Below are positions 18,021 to 26,928 of a DNA stretch of 64,000 bases, piece after piece. Under the pieces are notes generated by a model. That model saw nothing but the letters and a program-made list of their open reading frames with translations. It ran no database searches and was not told the origin of the DNA. This stretch comes from Vagococcus entomophilus (lineage in GTDB: Bacteria > Bacillota > Bacilli > Lactobacillales > Vagococcaceae), in contig NZ_NGJZ01000001.1 of the NCBI RefSeq assembly GCF_003987595.1, forward strand, positions 1,196,241 through 1,260,240. Direction: 5' to 3'. Position numbers and translations under genes: made by a program. The number at the start of each line of letters is the position of its first letter. Within the stretch, counting starts at the first letter, position 1.

Positions 18021-18742
18021 TGATTTCCGACTCCAGAATCATCAAACTTATAGCCTACTCCCCAGACCGTTTGAATAATTTGTGGACCTACCTTCTCAAT
18101 TTTTTGACGCAATTTCTTGATATGTGCATCAACGGTTCGTTCATCCCCAAAGTATTGGTAGTCCCAGACCAGTTCCAGCAATTGATCTCTTGAAAAAACT
18201 TGTCTTGGTTTTTTGGCTAATGTAAAGAGCAAATCGAACTCTTTTGGTGTTAGTCCTGAAACAATGTTCCCATCCAAATAGGCTTCACGTGTCTTCGTAT
18301 TCATCTTAAAATGATCCGTCACCACATCAAATGGTTGATTAGCAGTCGTATCTTCCCCAGTTGGCTTTTCCGCATTCTCTACTCGACGATGAAGCGCCTT
18401 GATTCTGGCAATCAGAGTCAACGGACTAAAAGGCTTGGTCACATAATCATCCGCTCCCATCTCCAGACCAATCACTTGATCGCTTTCAGAGTCTCTTGCT
18501 GTAAGCATGATAATTGGAACGCTTTTAGAAATCTTGCGAATCTCACGACATACCGTCACACCATCCAGTGTTGGCAAATTTAAATCAAGCGTCACCATAT
18601 CCCACTTGGAAGGTTGTCCTAAAAAGGCATCTAATCCTTCTTTGCCATCATATTTAAATGTTGCTTCCCATCCTTCATTTAAAAAGAACATTTGCATCAT
18701 TTCAGCAACAGATTCATTATCTTCAATCATTAATACATTCAT
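18017..18742 (-). CDS. OmpR-family response regulator (CroR-like)
   Basis: A 241-residue regulator with a receiver domain (phospho-acceptor Asp53 in VTLDLNLP, Lys in YVTKPF) and a C-terminal winged helix of the OmpR/PhoB class (LTPKEFDLLFTLAKKP, VDAHIKKLRQKIE, WGVGYKFD). It lies between a small membrane protein and the kinase, with ATGA overlaps on both sides, so the three are one operon. The receiver sequence DSESDQVIGLEMGADDYVTK resembles enterococcal CroR. Regulated genes cannot be inferred, though ltaS and the pseudo-ABC pair are adjacent. Confidence 0.9.
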   Translation of the reverse strand: MNVLMIEDNESVAEMMQMFFLNEGWEATFKYDGKEGLDAFLGQPSKWDMVTLDLNLPTLDGVTVCREIRKISKSVPIIMLTARDSESDQVIGLEMGADDYVTKPFSPLTLIARIKALHRRVENAEKPTGEDTTANQPFDVVTDHFKMNTKTREAYLDGNIVSGLTPKEFDLLFTLAKKPRQVFSRDQLLELVWDYQYFGDERTVDAHIKKLRQKIEKVGPQIIQTVWGVGYKFDDSGVGNQ

Positions 18743-19113
18743 TTTTCTCCCTCATTTCCAGAAAATGATTTCATTTGTTGTTCATCAATAGCCTGTAGTT
18801 CATAGGCATACTCGGTAAGCTTCTTTTCCGTTACAATAAAAATAGGCATAATTGGAAAAACGAGGAGCAACATTTCAATGATAAAAAAATTGGTCCAGCC
18901 AAAGTACTTTAGTATGCAACCAATAATTGCCATCACCACCCCAATAAATAACAGCATTGAGCTACTTACCTTTTGAGCATATTTCCACAGACGTTCATCC
19001 TGTCTTGCCAACGGTGAGCCGTAGCCGTATAATTTGATGTCATATGGTGCGGGTAAAATCCTAAAGAGAAGTCCCACCACAACTAAAATACATCCTACAA
19101 ATAAAAAAATCAT
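18739..19113 (-). CDS. Small membrane protein, SdpI-like, in the two-component operon
   Basis: A 124-residue protein with three predicted helices: about 2-20, 48-68 and 74-96. The cytosolic loop YGYGSPLARQDERLWKYAQK between helices 1 and 2 is typical of the SdpI/YhfL-like family (S..A..N...W..A), some members of which confer immunity or act in signalling. It is the first gene of the operon and its stop overlaps the regulator start, so it may be an accessory or sensor partner. Role unproven. Confidence 0.65.
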   Translation of the reverse strand: MIFLFVGCILVVVGLLFRILPAPYDIKLYGYGSPLARQDERLWKYAQKVSSSMLLFIGVVMAIIGCILKYFGWTNFFIIEMLLLVFPIMPIFIVTEKKLTEYAYELQAIDEQQMKSFSGNEGEK

Positions 19114-19251
19114 CTCTACGTCCCCCTAATCTTTCTTTCAGTATACTCTATTCAAACATTCATCGGCAAATATTTCTCTGCTTTTTTATGGAAGTCTGCT
19201 CTTTTTTTTGCTAAGATGAAACTATCGGAAAATAAAGGAGTCCTAGCTACT

Positions 19252-20031
19252 ATGCAAACTATTAAAGCGTTAACTTTTTTTGACTTAGATGGCACATTAC
19301 TTGACGAGCATTCAAAAATCACACCTGAGATTGCAGAGGCCATGGTTCAATTGCGTAAAAATGGAGTCATGCCGATTATTGCGACTGGCCGAACAAATTG
19401 TGAAATTCAAGATACGCTTGATAAGACTGGTATTAATTCAGTTATCTCAATGAATGGACAATACGTGCTTTTTGACGGAAAAGAAATTTACAGTAGTCAA
19501 TTATCACCTGAAACTTGTGCCAAAATGTTAAAACTTACCCAGGCAAATGGTCATGACTTAGGCTTTTATAATGCTAATAAAATTGCGGTTACTCAGCATA
19601 ATTCTTTGGTGAAAAAAACGTACAACTTAATTCATTCCGATTTACCTGAAATTCAGCCAGATTTTTATGAAAAAGAACCCGTAAATATGTTATTAGTCCT
19701 ATCAGAAGATCAAACAACTGACCCGATTTATTTTGAGGCCTTTCCAGATTTAACTTTCTTCCGTAATGGGCCCTACTCAATTGATACAATTGCTGGTGAT
19801 GGTTCAAAAGGAAACGGCGTCCGAAAACTGATCGAAAACTTAGGCCTTGAAGATGTTCCGACATATGCTTTTGGTGATGGTAGCAATGATATTGACTTAT
19901 TCCTAGCATGCGAAAATCGTATCGCAATGGGAAATGCCATTCCTCAGTTAAAAGAAATTGCAACTCACATTACAACCAAAAATACCGATCACGGAATTGT
20001 CAATGCTTTGAACCATTTTCACTTATTATAA
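19252..20031 (+). CDS. Cof-type HAD-superfamily phosphatase
   Basis: A 259-residue cytosolic HAD hydrolase with a C2-type cap. Motif I is FFDLDGTLLDE (nucleophile Asp11, acid/base Asp13), motif II IIATGRT, motif III the cap-exit Lys region GSKGNGVRKL, and motif IV AFGDGSNDIDLF. Substrates of Cof proteins are usually sugar phosphates or pyridoxal phosphate; specificity is unknown. ATG 19252 has AAAGGAG 11 bases upstream and starts MQTIKALTFFD; the frame extends 12 codons more. Terminated by the hairpin at 20040. Confidence 0.88.
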   Translation: MQTIKALTFFDLDGTLLDEHSKITPEIAEAMVQLRKNGVMPIIATGRTNCEIQDTLDKTGINSVISMNGQYVLFDGKEIYSSQLSPETCAKMLKLTQANGHDLGFYNANKIAVTQHNSLVKKTYNLIHSDLPEIQPDFYEKEPVNMLLVLSEDQTTDPIYFEAFPDLTFFRNGPYSIDTIAGDGSKGNGVRKLIENLGLEDVPTYAFGDGSNDIDLFLACENRIAMGNAIPQLKEIATHITTKNTDHGIVNALNHFHLL

Positions 20032-20039
20032 GCCATAGA

Positions 20040-20084
20040 AAAAGAAGCTAAGAAATCCGCTGACGGACTTAGCTTCTTTTATTT
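20040..20084. terminator. Terminator after HAD gene
   Basis: Stem AAAAGAAGCTAAG / CTTAGCTTCTTTT flanked by T-rich sequence on the right and A-rich on the left; also positioned for the convergent VIT gene. Confidence 0.8.
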
Positions 20085-20134
20085 TACTTGAAATATATGA
20101 AATTTTTATGAAAGAATCATAAAGCAATTTCACT

Positions 20135-20812
20135 TTAAAACCCAATCCACCCTCCAACGCAGTAAGTCACAATCATCGTAAGCATTCCAACAAAGCAATT
20201 CCGGATGACCGCGGGTAAAATGGGGGCCTCACCTAAATAGCTGCTGATATAGCCAGTAATCGCTAATGCGATGCCCACAATAAAAAAGGTACCACCAATT
20301 TTAAAAGCACTCGGTAGGAGTAAAATGGCAATAAGTGGCAGTAATGCTCCCAACGAAAAAGAGACTAGAGAAGACAGTGCCGCACGCCAAGGATTTACAT
20401 ATTCTTTTGGATCAATGCCGTACGTCTCTTTTGCATGGATCTCTAGTGGTGCTTTTTGCATAAGTTCTTTTGCTACTTGCTGTGCCAATTCATTGGACAG
20501 ACCTTTCTCGACATAATCTGCCGCTAGCTCTTGCTCTTCTTTCAGAAAATTTGTTTTTAACTCTTGTTTCTCTTGCACAATAATGGCTTTTTCAGTGTCC
20601 CTTTGTGTACTAACTGATACATATTCACCACCAGCCATAGAAAATGCTCCTGCAACCAACGATGCAACACCCGAAATCATAATTGTAGGTAGATGATTGG
20701 TCGCACCTGCAACCCCAAGTACGGTCCCCGCAACAGAAACAATCCCATCGTTTGCTCCCAAAACACCTGCTCTAAGTACGTTTAGCTTCTGACCCAAGTT
20801 TTCTTTTTTCAT
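20135..20812 (-). CDS. VIT1/CCC1-family membrane protein (iron/manganese transporter)
   Basis: A 225-residue protein of the vacuolar iron transporter family. The N-terminal LRAGVLGANDGIVSVAGTVLGVAGA is the family signature, followed by AGAFSMAGGEYVSVSTQRDTE, a central helical cytosolic domain rich in Glu (about 85-135) and three C-terminal helices. It probably exports Fe2+ or Mn2+, protecting against metal excess. ATG 20812 has AGAGGG eight bases upstream; an earlier in-frame start at 20845 lacks one. Monocistronic and divergent from the gene at 21007. Confidence 0.85.
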   Translation of the reverse strand: MKKENLGQKLNVLRAGVLGANDGIVSVAGTVLGVAGATNHLPTIMISGVASLVAGAFSMAGGEYVSVSTQRDTEKAIIVQEKQELKTNFLKEEQELAADYVEKGLSNELAQQVAKELMQKAPLEIHAKETYGIDPKEYVNPWRAALSSLVSFSLGALLPLIAILLLPSAFKIGGTFFIVGIALAITGYISSYLGEAPILPAVIRNCFVGMLTMIVTYCVGGWIGF

Positions 20813-21006
20813 TTTCAACCCTCTTTCCAAATAATAGTATACCATTTTTCAACTATTGATTTCCCCCATTATTTCCCGCAAAAAATCAGATGAATATTTG
20901 ATCCTTACATAAATATCATTTTATAATACCATTTATCACTTGACACATTCTCCATAGTTTGACATGCTAAGAGAATAAGAATAATGAAAAGGACGATGTC
21001 TATTTT

Positions 21007-21627
21007 ATGGAAATTTTCAAAAAAATAAAATTAAGAAAAGTCTTATTTGCTTTTCTTGGAGTCGCCATTCTCGCACTAGGCGCTTCTATTTTAAATGTTG
21101 CTGGCGTAGGTTTAGATCCTAATACAGCTATGAACAGCGGGATTAGTAGTAAATTGGGAACTTCATTAGGAATTTTTCAATTATGCGCTAATGCGGTTAT
21201 CCTATTATTTGTTTTTATTTTTGGACGAAAGTTGATCGGAATTGGAACCGTCATCAATATGGTATTAGCGGGATTCTTAATTGATGGCTTCTCTTCACTT
21301 TATTACAAGTTATTTTCCTTTCAAATGACATTTACCTATCAAGTAATCTATCTCATCGTTGGTGTACTCCTCTTTACATTAGGTGCCTCTTTGTATATGT
21401 CAGCGAATTTAGGCAATGCTCCGTACGATGCAATTGCTCCAATTATTGTGGAGAAAACAAATTTTGAATACCGCAAAGTTCGGGTTTGTCAAGATGTGAT
21501 TGTCGTGATTATTGCTTTTTGTTTCAGTGGTCCAATTGGCGTGGGAACAGTTATTAATGCCTTTTTCACGGGTCCGTTGATTGATTTTTGGAATAAAAAA
21601 GTTAGCCATCCTTTAATTGGTGAATAA
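21007..21627 (+). CDS. YczE/YyaS/YitT-family integral membrane protein
   Basis: A 206-residue membrane protein with five predicted helices and glycine-rich turns (FLGVAILALGASI, GVGLDPNTAMNSG, IGIGTVINMVLAGFLID, GPIGVGTVINAFFTGPLIDF). The two halves look like an internal repeat, each ending GVGTVIN..(F/L)..G..ID. The family is of unknown function. Two TTGACA boxes (20939-20964 area) precede it and could serve as -35 elements. A terminator follows. Confidence 0.75.
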   Translation: MEIFKKIKLRKVLFAFLGVAILALGASILNVAGVGLDPNTAMNSGISSKLGTSLGIFQLCANAVILLFVFIFGRKLIGIGTVINMVLAGFLIDGFSSLYYKLFSFQMTFTYQVIYLIVGVLLFTLGASLYMSANLGNAPYDAIAPIIVEKTNFEYRKVRVCQDVIVVIIAFCFSGPIGVGTVINAFFTGPLIDFWNKKVSHPLIGE

Positions 21628-21634
21628 TTTTATT

Positions 21635-21672
21635 AGTACAAGACAACTCTTTTATGTGTCTTGTACTTTTTT
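21635..21672 (+). terminator. Terminator after YczE-like gene
   Basis: Stem GTACAAGACA / TGTCTTGTAC with a short loop and a following T-run. Confidence 0.85.
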
Positions 21673-21778
21673 ATTTTTTCTAGGTTAATTTATGGTATCA
21701 TTAAAATAAAATAGACAGGTTGAGCGTTTAAATGCGCTCTTTCTGCAAGTTATTCGTTGAACTAAAGGAGATTACTTC

Positions 21779-23113
21779 ATGATATTGATTCGTTTGATCA
21801 TCATCGCTACAATGATTTTTTTTACCGCTCTATTTGTAGCGTCTGAATTCGCTCTCGTTAAAATTAGAACGAGTCAGCTTGAGCGATTAAAAGATGAGGG
21901 CAACAAAAAAGCAAATTTGGCACTCCATGTTACCCACCATTTAGATGAATATTTAAGTGCTTGTCAGCTTGGAATAACATTGACTTCGTTGGCTATTGGT
22001 TGGTTGGGAGAAAGTACTATCGAAAGCTTATTGCATCCTTTCCTTTCTTATCTGCCTATACCTGCTTCTGTGTTATCGCTTATTTCACTTGTCCTAGCCT
22101 TTTTAGTTGTGACTTTCGTGCACGTTGTTATCGGGGAGTTAGTGCCGAAATCCTACAGCATTAGCAAAACAGAGACCGTCGTTTTAGCAGTTGTGCACCC
22201 CCTGCATCTCTTCTACAAGATTACCTACCCTTTTATTTGGTTATTAAACCACGCGGCTAATGCAACTGGAAAGCTCTTTGGTATTCAGATGGTCGCTGAA
22301 GGAGATGAAACACATACCGAAGAAGAATTGCTGTACATTGCTACAAATAGTTATCGTAAAGGAGAAATTAATCGCGATGAATATGTTTATTTGAATAATA
22401 TTTTCGAATTTGATGAGCGGATGGCAAAAGAAGTGATGACCAATCGTACTGAAATGGAAGTACTTGAAGCCGATACTTTGATTGAGCCTGCCCTGCATTT
22501 TGCCATTAACAAAACGCACTCTCGCTATCCTGTTATTGGTGAATCAAAAGACGAAATCATGGGCTATGTCACCTTACAACAATTAGTCAAAAGCTCTTTT
22601 GCCAAGGTTAAAGTTCCTTTGACTGTAGCAGACATTGCAAAAGAGCCGATTATCATGATTGAGACCATCCCTATCAAACAATTGCTTAAAGAAATGCAAA
22701 AATCACACAAGCATCTCGCTATTTTAATTGATGAATACGGTGGCACTAGTGGATTAGTTACAATTGAAAATATATTAGAGGAAATTGTCGGTGACATTCA
22801 AGATGAGGCGGATAAAGAGCCGATTAAAATGAAGAAGATTGCACAAGATAGTTATTTAGTAGATGGACGGGTTGAAATTGAAGATATTGAAAAACTCTTT
22901 GATACGGTTTTAAAAGAAACAAACGGTATTATTAGTATTGGTGGGTATATTAGCAATTTATACCATACTGAAATCTGTGAAGGTTTTTCCGTCACACTGC
23001 ATCACCTTCGTTTTACTGTAACAGATTACGAAAATCATGTGATTCAGCAACTACGAATCGAAAAATTGCCAGAAGAAACTGAAGACACAGAAAAAAGCAG
23101 GGAGAGCAAATAA
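21779..23113 (+). CDS. CNNM/CorC-type hemolysin-family protein (HlyC/CorC)
   Basis: A 444-residue membrane protein. An N-terminal DUF21/CNNM domain with three to four helices (about 1-190; note GITLTSLAIGWLGES and HVVIGELVPKSYS) is followed by a CBS pair (about 205-335, with the conserved DEYGGTSGLVTIENILEEIVG) and a C-terminal CorC_HlyC domain. Such proteins are linked to Mg2+ or cobalt efflux. ATG 21779 has AAAGGAG upstream. The leader at 21721-21778 includes a small GAGCG/CGCTC hairpin. The stop codon lies inside the terminator stem. Confidence 0.88.
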   Translation: MILIRLIIIATMIFFTALFVASEFALVKIRTSQLERLKDEGNKKANLALHVTHHLDEYLSACQLGITLTSLAIGWLGESTIESLLHPFLSYLPIPASVLSLISLVLAFLVVTFVHVVIGELVPKSYSISKTETVVLAVVHPLHLFYKITYPFIWLLNHAANATGKLFGIQMVAEGDETHTEEELLYIATNSYRKGEINRDEYVYLNNIFEFDERMAKEVMTNRTEMEVLEADTLIEPALHFAINKTHSRYPVIGESKDEIMGYVTLQQLVKSSFAKVKVPLTVADIAKEPIIMIETIPIKQLLKEMQKSHKHLAILIDEYGGTSGLVTIENILEEIVGDIQDEADKEPIKMKKIAQDSYLVDGRVEIEDIEKLFDTVLKETNGIISIGGYISNLYHTEICEGFSVTLHHLRFTVTDYENHVIQQLRIEKLPEETEDTEKSRESK

Positions 23114-23130
23114 TGCTCTGCCTGCTTTTT
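23091..23130. terminator. Terminator overlapping the 3' end of the CorC-like gene
   Basis: Stem AAAAAGCAGG-GAGAGCA / TGCTCT-GCCTGCTTTTT with the TAA stop in the loop; A/T flanks allow use by the convergent gene at 23144 as well. Confidence 0.85.
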
Positions 23131-23143
23131 CTAGTAAAATTTC

Positions 23144-23647
23144 CTATTTCCAATCAAAATAAGGAATCTTATGTTGACTTAATTTACTAATTTCTGTTTT
23201 TCTATCCTCCGCACAATGAATCAACTCTTCTGAAAAATTTTCTAATACTAGACGTCCACCTTTGTAAGCAAATCCTCCCATTTCATGCGTTTCTTCGGGT
23301 GCTAGAATTACCTGCCTATGCGCGATATTTTTGAAAAATTCTTCTACTAGATAGTTTGGTAGATAAAAATAGTTTTGGGCACAAAAAGACTGCAAATAAA
23401 CATAATCATCAATCGTAATATAGCAATCATCAAAGCTATCAAAACTGACATACTCTTCCATGTACAAAGATCTCTTTTGAGTAATTTCATTAATTTTACG
23501 ATTTAAGAGCATCAACGTCTCCATCTCTTTCTTTTTTTCTTGAAGTTCGATATAACGTTGATATTTCTTATTGTGGTACGATTGATTTACACTCATGCTG
23601 ATAAAAACAATGAGCGCTCCTATACAAACTGATATAATTTCAAGCAT
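23144..23647 (-). CDS. Membrane-anchored protein of unknown function
   Basis: I do not recognise a family. The 167-residue protein has one N-terminal helix (about 2-20), a basic coiled-coil-like stretch rich in Lys/Glu (25-55) and an acidic, aromatic C-terminal domain (FDSFDDCYITIDDYVYLQSF). The topology suggests a single-pass protein whose soluble part faces the cytosol. It is monocistronic, convergent with the CorC-like gene and divergent from clpP. Confidence 0.55.
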   Translation of the reverse strand: MLEIISVCIGALIVFISMSVNQSYHNKKYQRYIELQEKKKEMETLMLLNRKINEITQKRSLYMEEYVSFDSFDDCYITIDDYVYLQSFCAQNYFYLPNYLVEEFFKNIAHRQVILAPEETHEMGGFAYKGGRLVLENFSEELIHCAEDRKTEISKLSQHKIPYFDWK

Positions 23648-23715
23648 TAGACTCTTCCCTCACTACTTTTTTTTCATTATACCATTTTTTACTCGTTTTT
23701 TCTTCAAACAAATCA

Positions 23716-23756
23716 ATTGACCTTTATTGACCAATTGTGTACACTTTTCTTATGAC
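23716..23756 (+). promoter_or_regulatory. CtsR operator and promoter of clpP
   Basis: A direct repeat ATTGACC-TTT-ATTGACC (23716-23732) matches the CtsR heptad pair (TTTGACC-3-TTTGACC) in 6 of 7 bases per half with the canonical 3-base spacer. The TTGACC copies double as -35 elements: 23717-23722 with -10 TACACT (23740-23745, 17-base spacer) or 23727-23732 with TATGAC (23751-23756). Confidence 0.8.
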
Positions 23757-23814
23757 TTCCTTCTTTTTTTATGTTAAAATGAGGAAGATTTCTTATCTTA
23801 AGGAGGATCCTACA

Positions 23815-24411
23815 ATGAATTTAATTCCTACAGTAATTGAGCAGTCCGCTCGAGGCGAACGCGCTTATGATATTTATTCAAGACTATTAAAAGATCGTAT
23901 CATTATGTTAAGTGGAGCGATTGACGATAACGTTGCAAATTCCGTTATTGCTCAGCTTCTATTTTTAGATGCACAAGATTCAGAAAAAGACATTTTTATT
24001 TATATCAACTCTCCAGGAGGAAGTGTTTCTGCTGGACTTGCCATTTACGATACCATGAATTTTGTCAAAGCAGACGTTCAAACCATCGTACTAGGGATGG
24101 CTGCTTCTATGGGAAGTTTCTTACTTACTGCTGGTACAAAAGGCAAACGTTTCGCATTACCTAATGCAGAAATCATGATTCATCAACCGCTTGGTGGTGC
24201 TCAAGGACAAGCAGCTGAAATCGAAATTGCTGCAAAACATATTCTAAACACACGAGAACGTTTAAATAAAATTTTGGCTGAACGTACTGGACAACCTTTA
24301 GAAGTCATTGAACGCGATACAGACCGTGACAACTTTATGACGCCTGAACAAGCAAAAGAATACGGTTTGATTGATGAAGTAATGATCAATAGTTCTGGGC
24401 TTAATGCCTAA
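23815..24411 (+). CDS. clpP: ATP-dependent Clp protease proteolytic subunit ClpP
   Basis: A 198-residue serine peptidase forming the tetradecameric chamber used with ClpX, ClpC or ClpE. The catalytic triad is visible: Ser98 in GMAASMG, His123 in MIHQPLGG and Asp172 in DRDNF. ATG 23815 follows AAGGAGG and starts [11 protein letters not shown], the standard N-terminus. It is under a CtsR-type operator, so heat and protein stress should induce it. SpxH, a ClpXP adaptor, is encoded at 8.9 kb. The DsbA-like gene follows after 18 bases. Confidence 0.98.
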   Translation: MNLIPTVIEQSARGERAYDIYSRLLKDRIIMLSGAIDDNVANSVIAQLLFLDAQDSEKDIFIYINSPGGSVSAGLAIYDTMNFVKADVQTIVLGMAASMGSFLLTAGTKGKRFALPNAEIMIHQPLGGAQGQAAEIEIAAKHILNTRERLNKILAERTGQPLEVIERDTDRDNFMTPEQAKEYGLIDEVMINSSGLNA

Positions 24412-24429
24412 TCAAAAGGAGCGATAGTC

Positions 24430-24948
24430 ATGGATACAAGTGTCATTCAACCCAAATTTGTAACAGATACTGTTGGCATTAAGATTGGACAATCTAATGC
24501 ACCCATAAAGTTGATTGAATTTATCAATTTACGTTGCCCTTTTTGTAAAAAATGGTTCACAGAATCAAAAGAAATACTTGATGATGCTCTAAAAAAAGGC
24601 AAAGTCCAACGTGTAATCAAACTTTTAGATAAGGATAAAGAATCCTTACAACGGGGAAATGTGATGCATCATCATGTTCCAGCTCAAGCGCCTGACTTAG
24701 CCTATGTGGCAATTGAAAAGATTTTTGCGGTCCAAGATGAATGGGCAGAGCAGTCTCTGACAGACGTTGCAGACTATGCAGAAAATAAACTGGGCTTACC
24801 CTTTTGTGAAGACCAAGTTTTAAGTACTAGCATTCGTAAAGAAGCTGAGCAGGCAACGATTCAATTTGTTCCAACCTTAATCATTGGAGAGACGATTTTT
24901 GATGAATCCCTCTCTCTTGAAGAACTAGTCCAACTCATCGAGCAATAA
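24430..24948 (+). CDS. Cytosolic DsbA-like thioredoxin-fold protein
   Basis: A 172-residue thioredoxin-fold protein with the active site CPFC (about 37-40) in FINLRCPFCKKWF and the cis-Pro loop FVPTLII. There is no signal peptide or lipobox, so it acts in the cytosol, unlike classical DsbA. The two-helix insertion (about 65-130) is DsbA-like. It is downstream of clpP and probably co-transcribed; a role in thiol oxidation or disulfide reduction during stress is inferred. Ends at a strong terminator. Confidence 0.8.
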   Translation: MDTSVIQPKFVTDTVGIKIGQSNAPIKLIEFINLRCPFCKKWFTESKEILDDALKKGKVQRVIKLLDKDKESLQRGNVMHHHVPAQAPDLAYVAIEKIFAVQDEWAEQSLTDVADYAENKLGLPFCEDQVLSTSIRKEAEQATIQFVPTLIIGETIFDESLSLEELVQLIEQ

Positions 24949-25002
24949 AAAGAAAGAGCCTGAAAGATAACTAAAAAGTTATCTTTCAGGCTCTTTCTTT
25001 TT
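24947..25002. terminator. Long palindromic terminator, 'GCCTGAAA' family
   Basis: Perfect inverted repeat with a stem of over 20 bp (AAAAAGAAAGAGCCTGAAAG and its complement), flanked by A and T runs. It shares the GCCTGAAA-ATAACT core with 16532-16574 and 51364-51412. Confidence 0.92.
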
Positions 25003-25016
25003 ATGTTTCTTTTAAC

Positions 25017-25877
25017 TTATTCATCAAATAAGATAAACTCTCGGTACTTGTAAGCAAAAATGGATAGGATAATATTAAGTCCAATCATCGATATTCTATG
25101 ACTGCCTCCTTGTGCTGGGACATCACTTACTTCGTAGTATAACTGAAACTTGGAATGTGTACTCAAAAAGCTCTTACCAAAAGCGGTAACGGAGCAAATA
25201 GGTACCTTACTCATGTTTAGATACTTGATTGTATTTTTTATTGCGGGTGTATTTCCGCTTAAAGAAGTAATGATTACCATATCCTCAGAATTTAAGGTTT
25301 GGCTGATGATTTCGAAATTGGTTTCACCAGAAATCAAAAAGTTGGTTCGTCCAGATAAAAAAAGGCTATTGGCGAACTCCTTAGAATAATTATTTTGCGT
25401 AAAACCGGTTGCATAAATAAATAGCCCTCTTGCATTTTTTATTTTATCTAATAAAGGATAAAAATTGACTTGCTCAGAGTAAAGAAAGGTCTCATTGATG
25501 ACGTCTTTAAGTCCGCTGATTAAATCTGTTGGCTCTGTCGCTACTTGCTTCATCTCTTGCGCAATCGCATACTTCATTTCAGCAAAGCCGCGAAACCCTA
25601 ATTTTTGAGCCAAGCGAGAGACGGAGCTTTTGGATGACAATGTTTGTTCGGCAAATTCCACTGCAGACATGTTTATTACCTCGTGCTTATGTTCTTTGAT
25701 ATAAAAAGACATTTCTTTTTCATTATCAGTTAGTAAATCAAAATTTAGCTTTACTTGGTCAGCCACTAGACACTTTGGGCTAGACTTCAAATCATAGGGC
25801 GAATTCCCAAGTGAAGTCTTCCTAATGGGTAAAAAAAATGTACAAAAAAGTAGAATCACTTTTTTATACATTTTCAC
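25017..25877 (-). CDS. RpiR-family transcriptional regulator (start uncertain)
   Basis: An HTH_6 domain (about 45-120; SAVEFAEQTLSSKSSVSRLAQ) is followed by a SIS sugar-phosphate-binding domain (about 145-270; IYATGFTQNN and ITSLSGNTPAIKNT). RpiR/MurR regulators respond to phosphosugars. The first 40 residues of the open frame are not typical of the family and lie over a hairpin (25828-25872). No good Shine-Dalgarno precedes any candidate start, so the true N-terminus may be near residue 40 (GTG in LVADQVKL) or the 5' end may be damaged. No sugar operon is adjacent, so the target is unknown. Confidence 0.75.
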   Translation of the reverse strand: MKMYKKVILLFCTFFLPIRKTSLGNSPYDLKSSPKCLVADQVKLNFDLLTDNEKEMSFYIKEHKHEVINMSAVEFAEQTLSSKSSVSRLAQKLGFRGFAEMKYAIAQEMKQVATEPTDLISGLKDVINETFLYSEQVNFYPLLDKIKNARGLFIYATGFTQNNYSKEFANSLFLSGRTNFLISGETNFEIISQTLNSEDMVIITSLSGNTPAIKNTIKYLNMSKVPICSVTAFGKSFLSTHSKFQLYYEVSDVPAQGGSHRISMIGLNIILSIFAYKYREFILFDE

Positions 25878-25974
25878 TTTCAGTATTATTACATGCAGTC
25901 AATGACTTAATAGATTCCTTTTTATGTAAAGAATCTAGTAGGTTTCAAGCAATGTGCTTTATGGACAATACTTT

Positions 25975-26907
25975 TTATTCTTCTTTTTTTAACTTTTCTG
26001 CATACTCATTTAGTTTTCGAATTCGATGATTGATGCCTGACTTTGATATAGGCCCACTCGGTGCAGCCTCGCCCAACTCTTTCAGACTTAAATCTGGGTA
26101 TGCTAGTCTTAACTCTGCAATCTCTTTAAGTTTTTCAGGTAAGGCTTCCAAACCAACTGACTGTGCGATAAATTGAATATTTTCAACTTGTTTAGAAGCC
26201 GCATCAATCGTTTTATTTAAATTTGCGGTTTCACAATTAACAAGGCGATTAACAGAATTTCTCATGTCTCTTACAATTCGAACATCTTCGAATTTTAACA
26301 TTGAATTGGTTGCACCAATTAGAGTTAAAAAATCCGCAATCTTTTCTGCTTCTTTTAAGTAGGAAATATAACCATTTCTTCTTTCTAACGTTCGGGCATT
26401 TAACCCATAATAATTCAACATATCACAAATATCTTGATTGTGTTCTTCGTATAATGAGTAGATTTCTAAATGATAGCGGCTTGTTTCTGGATTATTAACG
26501 GATCCCCCCGCCAAAAAAGCTCCTCTTAAGTACGAGCGCATTTTTTGGGCATTTCCCATAATCGAAGAAGAAACATGGGTGACAAACATCATGCCATCCA
26601 TGATATCCAAATCCATCAAAATATTTTGTGTATCTTGTTTTAGACGAACAATATATATATTATTTTTTTTGAGTTTCATTTTTCGGCGCACTAGCAACTC
26701 ACTTCTGACTTGATAATGATCTTTTAATAAACTATACAATCTTCTAGCAATCGCTGCATTTTCAGTTTGAACGTTTAAAATCATTTGGCGATTTGCAAGT
26801 GAGACTGCACCATTCATCTTGATCAAAGCAGCTAGTTCCGCCTTGGCGTGTTCTTTATGAACTTCAAGAGTGGTTAGCTCCTTTTTTACATCAGAGGCAT
26901 ACGACAC
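25975..26907 (-). CDS. whiA: WhiA-family DNA-binding protein
   Basis: A 310-residue protein with a LAGLIDADG-like N-terminal domain (about 20-200; [14 protein letters not shown]) and a C-terminal HTH ([17 protein letters not shown], then [14 protein letters not shown]). In Firmicutes WhiA affects cell division and chromosome segregation. GTG start at 26907 with AGGAGA upstream. It is last in the conserved rapZ-yvcK-whiA cluster, 21 bases after yvcK. Confidence 0.95.
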   Translation of the reverse strand: MSYASDVKKELTTLEVHKEHAKAELAALIKMNGAVSLANRQMILNVQTENAAIARRLYSLLKDHYQVRSELLVRRKMKLKKNNIYIVRLKQDTQNILMDLDIMDGMMFVTHVSSSIMGNAQKMRSYLRGAFLAGGSVNNPETSRYHLEIYSLYEEHNQDICDMLNYYGLNARTLERRNGYISYLKEAEKIADFLTLIGATNSMLKFEDVRIVRDMRNSVNRLVNCETANLNKTIDAASKQVENIQFIAQSVGLEALPEKLKEIAELRLAYPDLSLKELGEAAPSGPISKSGINHRIRKLNEYAEKLKKEE

Positions 26908-26928
26908 TGGTCTATCTCCTTTCTATCA

